Part shown: positions 37,184 to 47,523 of the stretch, one piece after another
How the letters are laid out: every line of letters starts with the position of its first letter
Numbering within the stretch: the stretch's first letter is position 1
From: Acidovorax benzenivorans
GTDB lineage: Bacteria > Pseudomonadota > Gammaproteobacteria > Burkholderiales > Burkholderiaceae_C
Direction: 5' to 3'
Assembly (NCBI RefSeq): GCF_028680575.1
Contig: NZ_JAPCKI010000002.1
Span: 372,001 to 436,000 of the forward strand
DNA length: 64,000 bases
Position numbers and translations under genes: made by a program
The notes under the pieces: generated by a model
The model's database searches: none
The model's input: the letters and a program-made list of their open reading frames with translations, nothing else
Told to the model about the DNA's origin: nothing

Positions 37184-38752
37184 ATGTCCATCTCCCAAGC
37201 ACGTGTTGCTGTCCGCCTGGCTCTGGCCTTTGGTGTGGTCTGCCTCGTCATGTCCCTGTCGGCTGCGGTGGGCATCTGGCGGCTGGCCGGGCTGCAGGAT
37301 ATTGCGGACGACCTGGGCGGTGCGTCGTCCGAACGGGCGCTGCTGGCGCGCGAACTGCACGCCATCGTGGTGCTCAGCTCTGTGCGGGCCGAAACCCTGC
37401 TGGAGATCGACAACCCCGCCTACGCTGCGCGCATTGATGCAGACCGCAAGGTCACATCGGCCCGGTCTTCCGAAGTGCGCAAGCGCCTGGACGAGCTGGC
37501 GGCAGACCCCGAATCCCAGGCCTTGTTTGATGCCATCGACAAGGCAGGCAACGGTTTCCGCACCGTGCGGGACGACCTCGTCAAGCGCCGCAAGGCGGGC
37601 GAGGCCTTGCCGCCAGCCGCCATTGCCAACCAGCTGCGGCCAGCGGCCGATGCCTATGCTGCGGCGGTGAACAAGTTGGCCGAGTACCAGCGCCAGCGCG
37701 TGGCCGAGGCCCGCGAGGCTGCGGCCCGCAGCGAAAGCCAGGGCATCACGCTGCTGGCTGCGGGCTCGTTGGTGGGGTTGCTGCTGAGCCTGGCCTGCGC
37801 CTGGCTGCTGTCGCGCTCCATCCTGCGGCCGCTGGCCCATGCCTCCGAAGTGACCGACCGCATTGCCGAAGGCGACCTCACATCGGCGGTGCCCGCGCCG
37901 CAGGCAGGCAGCCGCGACGAGTTGCAGGCCCTGCTAGCGCGCCTCTCTGGCATGCAGGCACGGCTGGCCGAGCTGGTGGTGGGCATGCGCCAGGCCAGCA
38001 CATCGGTGGCCGGTGCCAGCAGCGAAATTGCAGCGGGCAATAGCGACCTGTCGGCCCGCACCGAGCAGACCGCCTCCAACCTCGAAGAGATCGCCGCCAG
38101 CATGGAGGAGCTGCTGGCCACCGTGCGCCACAGTGCCGACGCCGCTGCGCAGGCCAGCACCCTGGCCACCGGTGCCAGTGGCGTCGCCCAGCGCGGGCGT
38201 GAGGCTGTGGACCGCGTGGTGGGCACCATGGACGGCATCGCGCTGTCGTCGCGCCGCATTGCCGACATCACCAGCGTGATCGATGGCATTGCCTTCCAGA
38301 CCAACATCCTGGCGCTGAACGCCGCCGTGGAAGCGGCCCGCGCGGGTGAGCAGGGCCGGGGCTTTGCCGTGGTGGCGAGTGAGGTGCGCAGTCTGGCGCA
38401 GCGCTCGGCCACGGCGGCCAAGGAGATCGGGGGGCTCATCAGCGAAAGCGTGCGGCAGGTGGACGAAGGCACCCAACTGGTCCATGCCGCGGGCGACACC
38501 ATGGGTGAGATCGTCCAGTCCGTGCAGCAGGTGGCCACCATCATTGGCGAGATCAGCACCGCCGCGCGCGAGCAAACCACTGGCCTGAGCCAGGTGAGTG
38601 AGGCCGTCTCGCAGCTCGACCAGATGACGCAGCAGAACGCCGCGCTGGTGGAAGAGTCGTCCGCCGCCGCGCAGGGCCTTCGGGTGCAGGCGCAGCAACT
38701 GGCCGAGCTGGTGGAGGCGTTCCGCCTGCCTTCGGGCAACGCGCTGCCCTAG
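37184..38752 (+). CDS. Methyl-accepting chemotaxis protein
   Basis: A 522-residue chemoreceptor. A membrane helix near residues 10-33 is followed by a periplasmic helical sensor of about 150 residues, a second membrane helix near 187-207, a HAMP domain, and the signalling domain. The signalling hairpin [20 protein letters not shown] is intact, and glutamate/glutamine pairs for methylation flank it. It relays the sensor state to CheA/CheW. There is no C-terminal NWETF-type tether for CheR, and no che genes lie nearby. The ligand is unknown. Confidence 0.92.
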   Translation: MSISQARVAVRLALAFGVVCLVMSLSAAVGIWRLAGLQDIADDLGGASSERALLARELHAIVVLSSVRAETLLEIDNPAYAARIDADRKVTSARSSEVRKRLDELAADPESQALFDAIDKAGNGFRTVRDDLVKRRKAGEALPPAAIANQLRPAADAYAAAVNKLAEYQRQRVAEAREAAARSESQGITLLAAGSLVGLLLSLACAWLLSRSILRPLAHASEVTDRIAEGDLTSAVPAPQAGSRDELQALLARLSGMQARLAELVVGMRQASTSVAGASSEIAAGNSDLSARTEQTASNLEEIAASMEELLATVRHSADAAAQASTLATGASGVAQRGREAVDRVVGTMDGIALSSRRIADITSVIDGIAFQTNILALNAAVEAARAGEQGRGFAVVASEVRSLAQRSATAAKEIGGLISESVRQVDEGTQLVHAAGDTMGEIVQSVQQVATIIGEISTAAREQTTGLSQVSEAVSQLDQMTQQNAALVEESSAAAQGLRVQAQQLAELVEAFRLPSGNALP

Positions 38753-38771
38753 GCGGGAGTACGCCGGGCTT

Positions 38772-39863
38772 TCACGTCAGATCCACCCGCCAGCGCCGCC
38801 GTGGCGCACGCAGTGCATGGCGCTTGCGGTACTCGGCCGGTGCCATGCCTGTGTAGCGCACAAAGATGCGGCGGAACGCGGCGGGGTCGGCATAGCCGCA
38901 GGCCGCCGCAATGCTGGGCACGCTCTCCAGCGTCACCTCCAGCATGACCTTGGCGCGTGCGCAGCGCAGGCTGTGCAAGTGGTCCAGCGGCGACTGCGAC
39001 AGCTCCTGCTGAAAGTGCCGCAGCAAGGTGCGCGGGCTCACCGCGGCAGCCTCGGCCAGCCGGGCCAGCGAGTAGGGCTCGTCCAGATGGGTCTCCATCC
39101 AGGCCATGGCGCGGGCCAGAGTGCTGTCGCGTGTGGCCGGGATGTGCTGTTGCGCGTTGGCCTGCAGCGCAGCCCGGGCGCGTTCATGGTCGGGCCGCAG
39201 TACGCTGGCACAGGTCTGGGCCAGCGCGTCGCCCAGCGCTTGGCGCACCAGGGCAATGGCCATTTCACCCAGGCTGTGTGGCAGCGCACAGCTGAGCCAG
39301 GGGCCGTCATCCGTCAGGTCGTGGCCTGCGTCGAGGCCGATGTCGGGAAAGTCGCGCTCAAACCCCGCCAGGTAGAACCATGGCAGGCAGCAGCGGCGGC
39401 CCTGCAGGCGCCCGCTCTGCGCCGCTAGCCAGGCACCGTTGCCGACGGTGAGCACCTTTTGCCCCGCATCGAGCGCGATGCCGATCTGGCGCGAGAGGGC
39501 ATGGTGGCGCGCCGCCACGCTGCGGATGGCGGGGATATCGGCGGCGTGGAACGAGGGGATGAACCAGGCAAACGCCGGGCCCTCGGCGGGTGCCGCCGTG
39601 GGCTGGGTGTAGGCTGCCAGCGGCCCCGGCTGGTGCGCCACCGGCTGGCCGTGGGCGTCCAGCAGCCGCCAGGTGAAACGGGGTGAGCCAGCACCTCCCC
39701 GCAGACCAGCCAGCAGGTTGGCGCTGCGCAGGAAGTCGATGAATTGCAGTGCGTTGCCCACCGCTGATTCGGGCAGCAGCGGGATGTCGATGCGAAAAAC
39801 CGGCGCCGTCGCAGACGAGACAGAAGAACGGGGCATGGCGATATTGGCTCTGTGGATGGCCAT
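38772..39863 (-). CDS. GlxA-family AraC-type transcriptional regulator
   Basis: A 363-residue regulator with an N-terminal DJ-1/PfpI-like domain (FAWFIPSFHAADIPAI and VLTVGNGAWLAAQSGRL) and a C-terminal pair of AraC helix-turn-helix motifs (SLARLAEAAAVSPRTLLRHF and SIAAACGYADPAAFRRIF). Such proteins control amine, betaine or nitrogen compound metabolism. Its start may be at 39863 or nine codons later. The divergent M20 hydrolase gene 98 bp away is the likely target. It converges on the chemoreceptor with only 19 bp between. Confidence 0.85.
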   Translation of the reverse strand: MAIHRANIAMPRSSVSSATAPVFRIDIPLLPESAVGNALQFIDFLRSANLLAGLRGGAGSPRFTWRLLDAHGQPVAHQPGPLAAYTQPTAAPAEGPAFAWFIPSFHAADIPAIRSVAARHHALSRQIGIALDAGQKVLTVGNGAWLAAQSGRLQGRRCCLPWFYLAGFERDFPDIGLDAGHDLTDDGPWLSCALPHSLGEMAIALVRQALGDALAQTCASVLRPDHERARAALQANAQQHIPATRDSTLARAMAWMETHLDEPYSLARLAEAAAVSPRTLLRHFQQELSQSPLDHLHSLRCARAKVMLEVTLESVPSIAAACGYADPAAFRRIFVRYTGMAPAEYRKRHALRAPRRRWRVDLT

Positions 39864-39960
39864 TTTCGCTTGTCTGCAGCGTGGGGTGGGCTCTTAGCAT
39901 GAACGTGCGTTTTTGTTGTCCCGTTCTTTTTTGTTGTCACTCCCCGCACGGATCTGCCTC

Positions 39961-41304
39961 ATGCACAAACCCCTCTCTGCCATTTCGCTGGCCACCGGCC
40001 TGCTCATCAGTGGGCTGACGTTTGCATCGTCCGCCCAGGCCCAGGCGCTGGATGCCACCGGCCTGCAGGTCATCGACGCCGCCGTGAGCGCCGTGGCGCC
40101 CAAGATGATCAACTGGCGCCGCGACATCCATGCCCACCCCGAACTCTCGGGCCAGGAAGTGCGCACGGCCAAGCTCGTGGCCGAGCACTTGAAGAAGCTG
40201 GGCATGGAGGTGCAGACCGGCGTGGGCGGCACCGGCGTGGTGGGCACGCTCAAGGGTGGCCTGCCCGGCAAGGTGGTGGCCCTGCGCGCTGACATGGATG
40301 CCCTGCCCGTGCCCGAGAACACCGGCCTGCCGTTTGCGAGCAAGGCCAAGGCCAACTACCTGGGCAAGGAAGTGCCCGTGATGCACGCCTGCGGCCATGA
40401 CGCCCACACCGCCATGCTGATGGGCGCGGCCGAGGTGCTGGCGGGCATGAAGGCACAGCTGCCGGGCACGATCAAGTTCATCTTCCAGCCCGCCGAAGAG
40501 GGCGCGCCCGTGGAGCCCGACGCCAACGGCAAGGTGCCCAGCTTCGGCGCCAAGGCCATGATCGAAGCCGGTGCGCTCAAGGACGTGCAGGCCATCTACG
40601 GCCTGCACATCACCTCCAACCTGCCCGGTGGCGTGGTGGGCTACCGCAGCGGCCCGCTGATGGCCGGGTCCGACAACATCACCATCCATGTGGAAGGGCG
40701 CGGCGGCCATGGCTCGTCGCCCTGGGCCACCATCGACCCCATCGTGGCCGCCAGCCAGGTGGTGATGGGCCTGCAGACCGTGGTGAGCCGCCAGCTCAAC
40801 ATCAGCCAGGAACCGGCGGTGGTCACCATCGGCCAGATCCAGGGCGGCACGCGCTACAACATCATCCCCGACAAGGTAGAGATGATGGGCACGCTGCGCA
40901 CCTTTGACGAAGACATGCGCCAGGAAGCGCTCAAACGCATCACCACCACGGCCGAGTCGATTGCCGCTGCCAGCGGCGCCAAGGCCAGCGTGCGTTTTGG
41001 CCCTGTGGCCTACCCTGTGACCACCAACCCCGCGCAGCTCACGCAGGCCTCGCTGCCCGCGCTGAACCTGGCCATGGGCGGCAAGACCATGGTGATCCCC
41101 AAGGTGGCTGGGTCAGAGGACTTCTCGGAGTTCCAGAAGGTCGTGCCGGGCTTCTTCTACTTCCTGGGTGCGCCACCTAAGGGCAAGGAGTTTGCCAAGG
41201 CCCCGCCCAACCATTCCGCGCTGTTCGATATCGACGAAGACCAGTTGCCTGTGGGTGCCCGCTCGCTGGCGGCGCTGGCCGTGGACTTTTTGCAGCGCAA
41301 GTAA
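39961..41304 (+). CDS. Secreted M20D amidohydrolase (hippurate hydrolase/IAA-amino acid hydrolase-like)
   Basis: A 447-residue metal-dependent amidohydrolase that hydrolyses N-acyl amino acids. Metal-site motifs are MHACGHDAHTAML near residue 143, FQPAEEG near 177 and YGLHI near 212. RRDIHAHPELSGQE and LRADMDALPVPE are also typical. Unlike most relatives it has a cleavable N-terminal signal (SAISLATGLLISGLTFASSA, then QAQ), so it should work in the periplasm. It is divergent from a GlxA-type regulator. Confidence 0.9.
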   Translation: MHKPLSAISLATGLLISGLTFASSAQAQALDATGLQVIDAAVSAVAPKMINWRRDIHAHPELSGQEVRTAKLVAEHLKKLGMEVQTGVGGTGVVGTLKGGLPGKVVALRADMDALPVPENTGLPFASKAKANYLGKEVPVMHACGHDAHTAMLMGAAEVLAGMKAQLPGTIKFIFQPAEEGAPVEPDANGKVPSFGAKAMIEAGALKDVQAIYGLHITSNLPGGVVGYRSGPLMAGSDNITIHVEGRGGHGSSPWATIDPIVAASQVVMGLQTVVSRQLNISQEPAVVTIGQIQGGTRYNIIPDKVEMMGTLRTFDEDMRQEALKRITTTAESIAAASGAKASVRFGPVAYPVTTNPAQLTQASLPALNLAMGGKTMVIPKVAGSEDFSEFQKVVPGFFYFLGAPPKGKEFAKAPPNHSALFDIDEDQLPVGARSLAALAVDFLQRK

Positions 41305-41338
41305 GCGATGCCACTGGCCTGCGCCGCCAGGAGGCAGG

Positions 41339-43057
41339 TCAGCCCGCTACGCCCAGCAGGCTCCGGGCGACGGCCTCACCCACCTTGATGCCGTCCACGC
41401 CCGCCGACAGAATGCCGCCCGCATAACTTGCACCTTCGCCCGCCGGGTACAGGCCTGGCGTGTTCAGGCTTTGCAGGTCGTCGCCGCGCCCGATCTTGAG
41501 CGGCGACGACGTGCGCGTCTCTACGCCCGTCAGCACCGCGTCGTGCATGTCAAAGCCCTTGATCTTGCGGCCAAACGCGGGCAGGGCTTCGCGCAGGGCC
41601 TCGATGGCGTAGTCGGGCAAGGCGGCGTGCAGGTCGCCCAGGGCCACGCCGGGTTTGTACGAGGGCTCCACGCTGCCCAGTTGGGTAGAAGGCTTGCCCG
41701 CAATGAACTCGCCCACCAACTGGCCCGGCGCACTGTAGTCACGGCCGCCCAGCACAAAGGCGTTGGATTCAAGCTGGCGCTGCAGCACGCTGCCAGACAG
41801 GGGGTGGAACTGCCCGGCGGGCAGGGCTTCCACGCCGTAGGTTTTACCGAGGTGGGTTTCAAACGCCTGCGCGTCCTGCGGATAGTCGCGCGGGTCGATG
41901 CCCACCACCATGCCCGCGTTGGCGTTGCGCTCGTTGCGCGAATACTGGCTCATGCCGTTGGTCACCACACGGTTCGGTTCGCTGGTGGCGGCCACCACGG
42001 TGCCGCCGGGGCACATGCAGAAGCTGTACACCGCACGCCCATTGGCGGCGTGGTGCACCAGCTTGTAGTCGGCCGCGCCCAGCAGCGGGTGGCCCGCGTG
42101 GCGGCCCCAGCGGGCGCGGTCGATCACGCTCTGCGGGTGTTCGACGCGAAAGCCGATGGAAAACGGCTTGGCCTCCATGGCCACGCCGCGCTCGTACAGC
42201 ATGGCGAAGGTGTCGCGCGAGCTGTGGCCCAGCGCCATCACCACGTGGTCGGCACGCAGCTCGGTGGTCTCGCCCGTGGCCTGGTTCAGCACCTTCAGGC
42301 CGCGCAGGTGGCGCGCATCGCCGGTGCCTTCGATGACCACGTCGGTCACGCGCTGCTCAAAGCGGATCTCGCCGCCCAGCGCAATGATCTGCTCGCGCAG
42401 GTTTTCCACCACCTTCACCAGCTTGAAGGTGCCGATGTGCGGGTGGGCGACGTAGAGGATTTCTTCTGGGGCCCCCGCCTTGACGAACTCGTTCATCACC
42501 TTGCGGCCCAGGTGGCGCGGGTCCTTGATCTGGCTGTAGAGCTTGCCGTCGCTGAAGGTGCCAGCGCCGCCTTCGCCAAACTGCACGTTGCTCTCGGCAT
42601 GCAGCTCGCGCTTGCGCCACAGGCCCCAGGTGTCCTTGGTGCGCTCGCGCACGGTCTTGCCGCGCTCCAGCACGATGGGCTTGAAGCCCATTTGCGCCAG
42701 CACCAGTGCCGCAAAAATACCGCAGGGGCCAAAGCCCACCACCACGGGGCGCAGGGGCAGGTCGGCGGGCGCCTGGCCCACGGCGTGCCAGGCCATGTCG
42801 GGCGTGGGCTGGATGTGTGGGTTGCCAGCAAACTGGGCCAGCAGCGCGGCTTCGCGTGCAGGCTGGGCCAGGGTGATGTCCACGATGTACACCGCCAGCA
42901 GGTCCACCTTGCGCGCATCAAAGCTGCGTTTGAAGACATGCAGATGGGCGATATCGGCATCGGCGATACCCAGGATCTTGGCGGCGGCGGCGCGCAGGGG
43001 CGTCTCGGGGGCTTCGGCCACGGTGAAGGGCAGCCGGATTTCGGAGAGTCGGATCAT
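41339..43057 (-). CDS. FAD-dependent oxidoreductase (COG2509-type)
   Basis: A 572-residue flavoprotein. After an N-terminal domain of about 95 residues comes the FAD site VVVGFGPCGIFAALVLAQMG and the NVQFGEGGAGTFSDGKLYSQ motif, which is highly conserved in this uncharacterised group. PGLYPAGEGASYAGGI closes the FAD fold. The reaction is unknown; relatives are annotated only as FAD-dependent dehydrogenases. The start at 43057 gives the typical MIRLSEIRLP N-terminus. It stands alone between the convergent M20 gene and cysK. Confidence 0.87.
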   Translation of the reverse strand: MIRLSEIRLPFTVAEAPETPLRAAAAKILGIADADIAHLHVFKRSFDARKVDLLAVYIVDITLAQPAREAALLAQFAGNPHIQPTPDMAWHAVGQAPADLPLRPVVVGFGPCGIFAALVLAQMGFKPIVLERGKTVRERTKDTWGLWRKRELHAESNVQFGEGGAGTFSDGKLYSQIKDPRHLGRKVMNEFVKAGAPEEILYVAHPHIGTFKLVKVVENLREQIIALGGEIRFEQRVTDVVIEGTGDARHLRGLKVLNQATGETTELRADHVVMALGHSSRDTFAMLYERGVAMEAKPFSIGFRVEHPQSVIDRARWGRHAGHPLLGAADYKLVHHAANGRAVYSFCMCPGGTVVAATSEPNRVVTNGMSQYSRNERNANAGMVVGIDPRDYPQDAQAFETHLGKTYGVEALPAGQFHPLSGSVLQRQLESNAFVLGGRDYSAPGQLVGEFIAGKPSTQLGSVEPSYKPGVALGDLHAALPDYAIEALREALPAFGRKIKGFDMHDAVLTGVETRTSSPLKIGRGDDLQSLNTPGLYPAGEGASYAGGILSAGVDGIKVGEAVARSLLGVAG

Positions 43058-43141
43058 GGTCTTGCGGGCCCGTGTCGATCGGGCGGCTTGCAAAGTCGTG
43101 GGGCCGTGATTTTACCGGCGCGCACCGCGCAGAGCCTGTCC

Positions 43142-43169
43142 AAAGAAAAGGCCCGCCATGTGGCGGGCC
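43142..43169 (-). terminator. Intrinsic terminator downstream of cysK
   Basis: On the minus strand an 8-bp stem GGCCCGCC/GGCGGGCC with a 4-nt loop runs into TTTTCTTT, about 100 nt after the cysK stop codon. Confidence 0.85.
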
Positions 43170-43197
43170 TGGTTGCAGCGCAGTCGTTGTCTATAGT

Positions 43198-43252
43198 GCT
43201 ATTTATTTAATAGCTATTGGCGCTTATCTATCAAGCGCTAGGGGCCAATTTG
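43198..43252 (-). repeat. Dispersed repeat copy between cysK and its terminator
   Basis: On the minus strand: AATTGGCCCCTAGCGCTTGA, ATAAGCGCCAATAGCTATTA and AATAAATAGCAC. It lies in the 3' untranslated part of the cysK transcript. Confidence 0.8.
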
Positions 43253-43267
43253 GCTCATATCCCCATC

Positions 43268-44185
<918 letters not shown>

Positions 44186-44311
44186 GGCGTCTCCTGTGAG
44201 GTGTCGGTTGGGTCAAAGGGGAGGGTGTGGTGCGCATTCTGAACCAGTTGTTCTACTGCCCTGGCCATATGGATATAGCCAGGGTATGGGCCCACGCCGC
44301 CGCCCACCCGT

Positions 44312-45379
44312 TCAGGGCGCGGGCGATATCTCTACGTGCATCGCACCCTCTGCTGGCGTGATCTGCACCCGCACTGGCAGGCCCTGCGCGATGGTCTGCG
44401 CATTGGTGGCCGTGTGCTGCGTCACCTCGGTGCAGGTGTAGCCTGCAGCCCGCCCGCTGCGCCACACGGCCAGGGCCAGCGGCAGCATCCACTGGTCGGC
44501 CAGGTGGGGCCCTAGGGCCCCGCTGCTGCGCTGATAGGCGCGCACCTCGTCCACCAGCCGCTTGGCGACCTGCTCGGCCGACAGGCTGCGCTCGCCCAGC
44601 TGGCAGAACACTTCGGTGATGTGCGCGTATTCCAGCGTGGCGATCAGTGCATTGCCGGGGCCTTCGTTCTGCCGCGTGGCCGGCTGGCGCAGCTGGTCCG
44701 CTTCAAAAGTCCAGCCCATCCGCTGGCCCAGGGTCTCCAACTCCCGGTAGGGAATGTTGCGTGCCAGGCCGGGCGCCAGCGCGTCGGCCCAGCCGTTCAT
44801 CAGCGGGCCGCGCTCCAGAACATTCACGGGTGTCAACGGCAGCGCTGCGGGCGTGATGTGCGCCAGCACCTCGCCACCCCCGGCCGGGTAAAAGCCGCGC
44901 CGCTGCAGTTGCAGATCCAGCCCCACACCCAGCCGCCGCACCAGCGGCGCAAAGGCCCGCTCCAGAAAATCAAACGGCGGCGCCATGGGGTTGTGCGTGC
45001 CGCCCGACAGCTGCACGCGGCTCTCACCGTCGGCCAGCATCAGCGCGGGCAGCACGGTCTGCAGCACCAGCAGGCAACTGCCCGCCGTGGCGATCTGAAA
45101 GCGGTAGTCGCCCGCACGCACCGCGCCGGGCGTGAGCTGCAGCGTTTGCGACCCCAGCTCGGCCCCGTCGGCCTGCCCGCCACACACAGCCACCGCCGCC
45201 TGCACGCAAGCCAGGTGCTGGCGCATCAGCCCCGGCTTGGGCCGCCCCGCACGGATGCGCGTGATGTGCAGCGGCCGACCGGTGGCCATGGAAAGGGCCA
45301 GGCCGGTGCGCAGGATCTGGCCGCCGCCTTCGCCGGTGGAGCCGTCGAGAGTGAGGGGCGTCGAGGTGTTTTCTTTCAT
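44312..45379 (-). CDS. rtcA: RNA 3'-terminal phosphate cyclase RtcA
   Basis: A 355-residue enzyme that converts RNA 3'-phosphate ends into 2',3'-cyclic phosphates with ATP and can adenylate 5' ends. The N-terminal signature LDGSTGEGGGQILRTGLALS and the nucleotidylated histidine H322 in TQHTATNAQ are intact. RIRAGRPKPGLMRQHL is also typical. It is the last gene of the slipin, unknown protein, rtcB, rtcA row and would supply or repair RNA ends for RtcB. An 80-bp gap with a repeat fragment precedes it. Confidence 0.94.
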   Translation of the reverse strand: MKENTSTPLTLDGSTGEGGGQILRTGLALSMATGRPLHITRIRAGRPKPGLMRQHLACVQAAVAVCGGQADGAELGSQTLQLTPGAVRAGDYRFQIATAGSCLLVLQTVLPALMLADGESRVQLSGGTHNPMAPPFDFLERAFAPLVRRLGVGLDLQLQRRGFYPAGGGEVLAHITPAALPLTPVNVLERGPLMNGWADALAPGLARNIPYRELETLGQRMGWTFEADQLRQPATRQNEGPGNALIATLEYAHITEVFCQLGERSLSAEQVAKRLVDEVRAYQRSSGALGPHLADQWMLPLALAVWRSGRAAGYTCTEVTQHTATNAQTIAQGLPVRVQITPAEGAMHVEISPAP

Positions 45380-45413
45380 ATTTTTTTATGCATAGAAATA
45401 GACTGACTCACCC

Positions 45414-45450
45414 AATGGATAGGCGCAAACAGCTATCAAATCCGTAGTTT
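45414..45450 (+). repeat. Dispersed repeat fragment between rtcB and rtcA
   Basis: AATGGATAGGCGCAAACAGC and TATCAAATCCGTAG match the 3' half of the family. It interrupts the rtcB-rtcA gap. Confidence 0.5.
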
Positions 45451-45459
45451 CAAAGGGTG

Positions 45460-46680
45460 TTACCCCTTCACACACACCACCTGCTTGAGCGTGTAAACCA
45501 CCTCCACCAGGTCCTGCTGCGCCGCCATCACCGCGTCGATGTTCTTGTACGCCATCGGGATTTCGTCGATCACGTCCGCGTCCTTGCGGCATTCCACGCC
45601 TTCGGTTGCCTTGATCTGGTCCTCGACGGTGTACATCTTCTTGGCCTTGGTGCGGCTCATCGTTCGGCCCGCGCCGTGGCTGCAGCTGTTGAAGCTCTCG
45701 GGGTGGCCTTTTCCGCGCACGATGAAGCTCTTGGCACCCATGCTCCCCGGGATGATTCCCAGCTTGCCTTGCTCAGCACTCACCGCGCCTTTGCGGGTCA
45801 CGAACACGTCCTGCCCGAAGTGCGTTTCGCGCTGCACGTAGTTGTGGTGGCAGTTCACGGCTTCCACGTGCGTCTCGAACGGCTTGGTGATCACCTGTCG
45901 CAGCGCGGCGATCACCCGGCCCATCATCACTTCGCGGTTGGCGGCGGCGTACTTCTGGGCCCACCCCACGGCCTTCACGTAGTCTCCGAAATACTGTGCG
46001 CCTTCCTCGAAGTACGCCAGGTCTTTATCAGGCAGGTTGCGCTGGTTCATCTCGGCGTCCTTCTTGGCCAGCTCGATGAAGTGGGTGCCGATGGCGTTTC
46101 CCACCCCGCGCGATCCGGAATGCAGCATCACCCACACGGCCTGGTGTTCGTCCAGGCAGATTTCGATGAAGTGGTTACCCGTCCCCAGCGTTCCCAGGTG
46201 CTTGTAGTTGTTGGTCTTCTCGATGCGCGGGTGCGTCTCGCAGATTTCCTTGAACTCATCCACCAGCCCCGCCCAGGCGCGGTCGGTTTCCACTGGCGGC
46301 GTATCCCAGCTTCCCTTGTCGCGGCCAAAGCGCTTGGGGGTCATCCCCACGGGCACCGCGCGCTCGATGGCGGCGCGCACGCCAGACAGGTTGTCGGGCA
46401 GATCGCTCGCGGTGAGCGTGGTTTTGCACGCCATCATTCCGCAACCCAGGTCCACCCCCACAGCAGCGGGGATGATGGCCTTGAGGGTGGGCACCACGGA
46501 ACCGATGGTGGCGCCGATTCCCAGGTGCACGTCGGGCATCACCGCCACGTGCTTGAACACGATGGGCAGGCGCGCAATGTTGCGCAGCTGGTTGCGGGCT
46601 TCTTCTTCCACGGGCACGCCGTTGGTCCACATCTTCACGGGCACGCCGTTGGGTACTTCATATTGTTCGTAGTTGTTCAT
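45460..46680 (-). CDS. rtcB: RNA ligase RtcB
   Basis: A 406-residue GTP- and manganese-dependent ligase that joins RNA 2',3'-cyclic phosphate or 3'-phosphate ends to 5'-OH ends, as in tRNA repair. The metal ligands are all present: C80 in DLGCGMM, H170 in GTGNHF, H187 in LHSGSRG and H278/H279 in NCHHNY. The guanylylated histidine is H335 in CSHGAGR. Length and sequence fit the E. coli-like group. It follows the unknown 264-residue gene by 27 bp and should be made from the sigma-54 promoter of the locus. Confidence 0.96.
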   Translation of the reverse strand: MNNYEQYEVPNGVPVKMWTNGVPVEEEARNQLRNIARLPIVFKHVAVMPDVHLGIGATIGSVVPTLKAIIPAAVGVDLGCGMMACKTTLTASDLPDNLSGVRAAIERAVPVGMTPKRFGRDKGSWDTPPVETDRAWAGLVDEFKEICETHPRIEKTNNYKHLGTLGTGNHFIEICLDEHQAVWVMLHSGSRGVGNAIGTHFIELAKKDAEMNQRNLPDKDLAYFEEGAQYFGDYVKAVGWAQKYAAANREVMMGRVIAALRQVITKPFETHVEAVNCHHNYVQRETHFGQDVFVTRKGAVSAEQGKLGIIPGSMGAKSFIVRGKGHPESFNSCSHGAGRTMSRTKAKKMYTVEDQIKATEGVECRKDADVIDEIPMAYKNIDAVMAAQQDLVEVVYTLKQVVCVKG

Positions 46681-46707
46681 GTTTTTTTCCTGTTCTGTCG
46701 TTCATCT

Positions 46708-47502
46708 TCAGCTGGCGACGGCATCAAAGACGGTTGTGATGCGTTCGGTCAGCGGGTAGTGGGTCTTGCCACATTTGCTGCATGCTGGACGCCCATCGCT
46801 GGGTGGCCCCTTCTCGATCAGCTTCAGTAGCTTGTGAGCCCAGGCGGCTTTCGTGCCCGGGTCGTTCAGCCAGGCCTGCATGGCAGCTTGAAACGGTGCC
46901 TCTGCAAAGGCATTGGTGATCGTTCCTCCGTCCATCCAGTATTCCCAGTAGTACGAATCTACAAAGTTCAACGTTGCGGCTTCGCGGTCGTCTGCCAACC
47001 AGTCGTCCAGCAAAGGCTGTATGGGTACTCCGGCGTAGTCCCACATCAGCAGGATGCTGAATGCGTGCTCTGCTTGGAAAAGGCCCTTTTGGTCTGGCTC
47101 CCATTGCGCAAGCCCCTGGGCAAAGAAAGCCCGTGCATAACTCAGCAGTGCATCCCTCTCATCAGATGAGTAGGCGTCGGCCTTGCAACGCCCCATTCGG
47201 TCTAGATAGATCTCGGTGGAGTGGTGCAATCGGGCGCCTTGCGCTAGCAATTCCAGCATGCGGGGCAGGTAGTACTTGATCTCGTCAGCGGGCTGCACTT
47301 CGCTCTTGGCAGAGTCGTTGTATTGATAGAAGTGCTCCTGCGTCAACTGGCGCAGAGGCAGGCGGTGCATTTCGCGCTCCACTTCTGCATCCATGCAGCA
47401 GCCGGTGCACACGTCCAGCAGACCTTCGGGCGCACGATAGTGTGCGAAGGCTAGGTAGACCGCTTCCACCGCTGCGTCTAAAGGTGTCTGTTGCTTTTTC
47501 AT
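46708..47502 (-). CDS. Unrecognised protein of the Rtc operon with two cysteine motifs
   Basis: A 264-residue protein that I cannot assign to a known function. It has two potential metal-binding clusters: C32-x2-C35-C36 (DVCTGCCMD) near the N-terminus and C241-x2-C244 with H248 (ACSKCGKTHYP) near the C-terminus. Between them lies a mainly helical, tryptophan- and aspartate-rich region (DYAGVPIQPLLDDWLADDRE). It has no signal peptide or membrane segment. It sits tightly between the slipin gene (21-bp gap) and rtcB (27-bp gap), so a role in RNA repair or damage sensing is likely by context. The G+C content is somewhat lower than in its neighbours. Confidence 0.8.
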   Translation of the reverse strand: MKKQQTPLDAAVEAVYLAFAHYRAPEGLLDVCTGCCMDAEVEREMHRLPLRQLTQEHFYQYNDSAKSEVQPADEIKYYLPRMLELLAQGARLHHSTEIYLDRMGRCKADAYSSDERDALLSYARAFFAQGLAQWEPDQKGLFQAEHAFSILLMWDYAGVPIQPLLDDWLADDREAATLNFVDSYYWEYWMDGGTITNAFAEAPFQAAMQAWLNDPGTKAAWAHKLLKLIEKGPPSDGRPACSKCGKTHYPLTERITTVFDAVAS

Positions 47503-47523
47503 TCTTCGTCCCTCGTTTCTTCT

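Noticed and set aside
41168..43210. A 680-codon open frame on the plus strand opposite the FAD oxidoreductase
   Set aside because: It is histidine- and alanine-rich, has no domain, and mirrors the codon bias of the real minus-strand gene.
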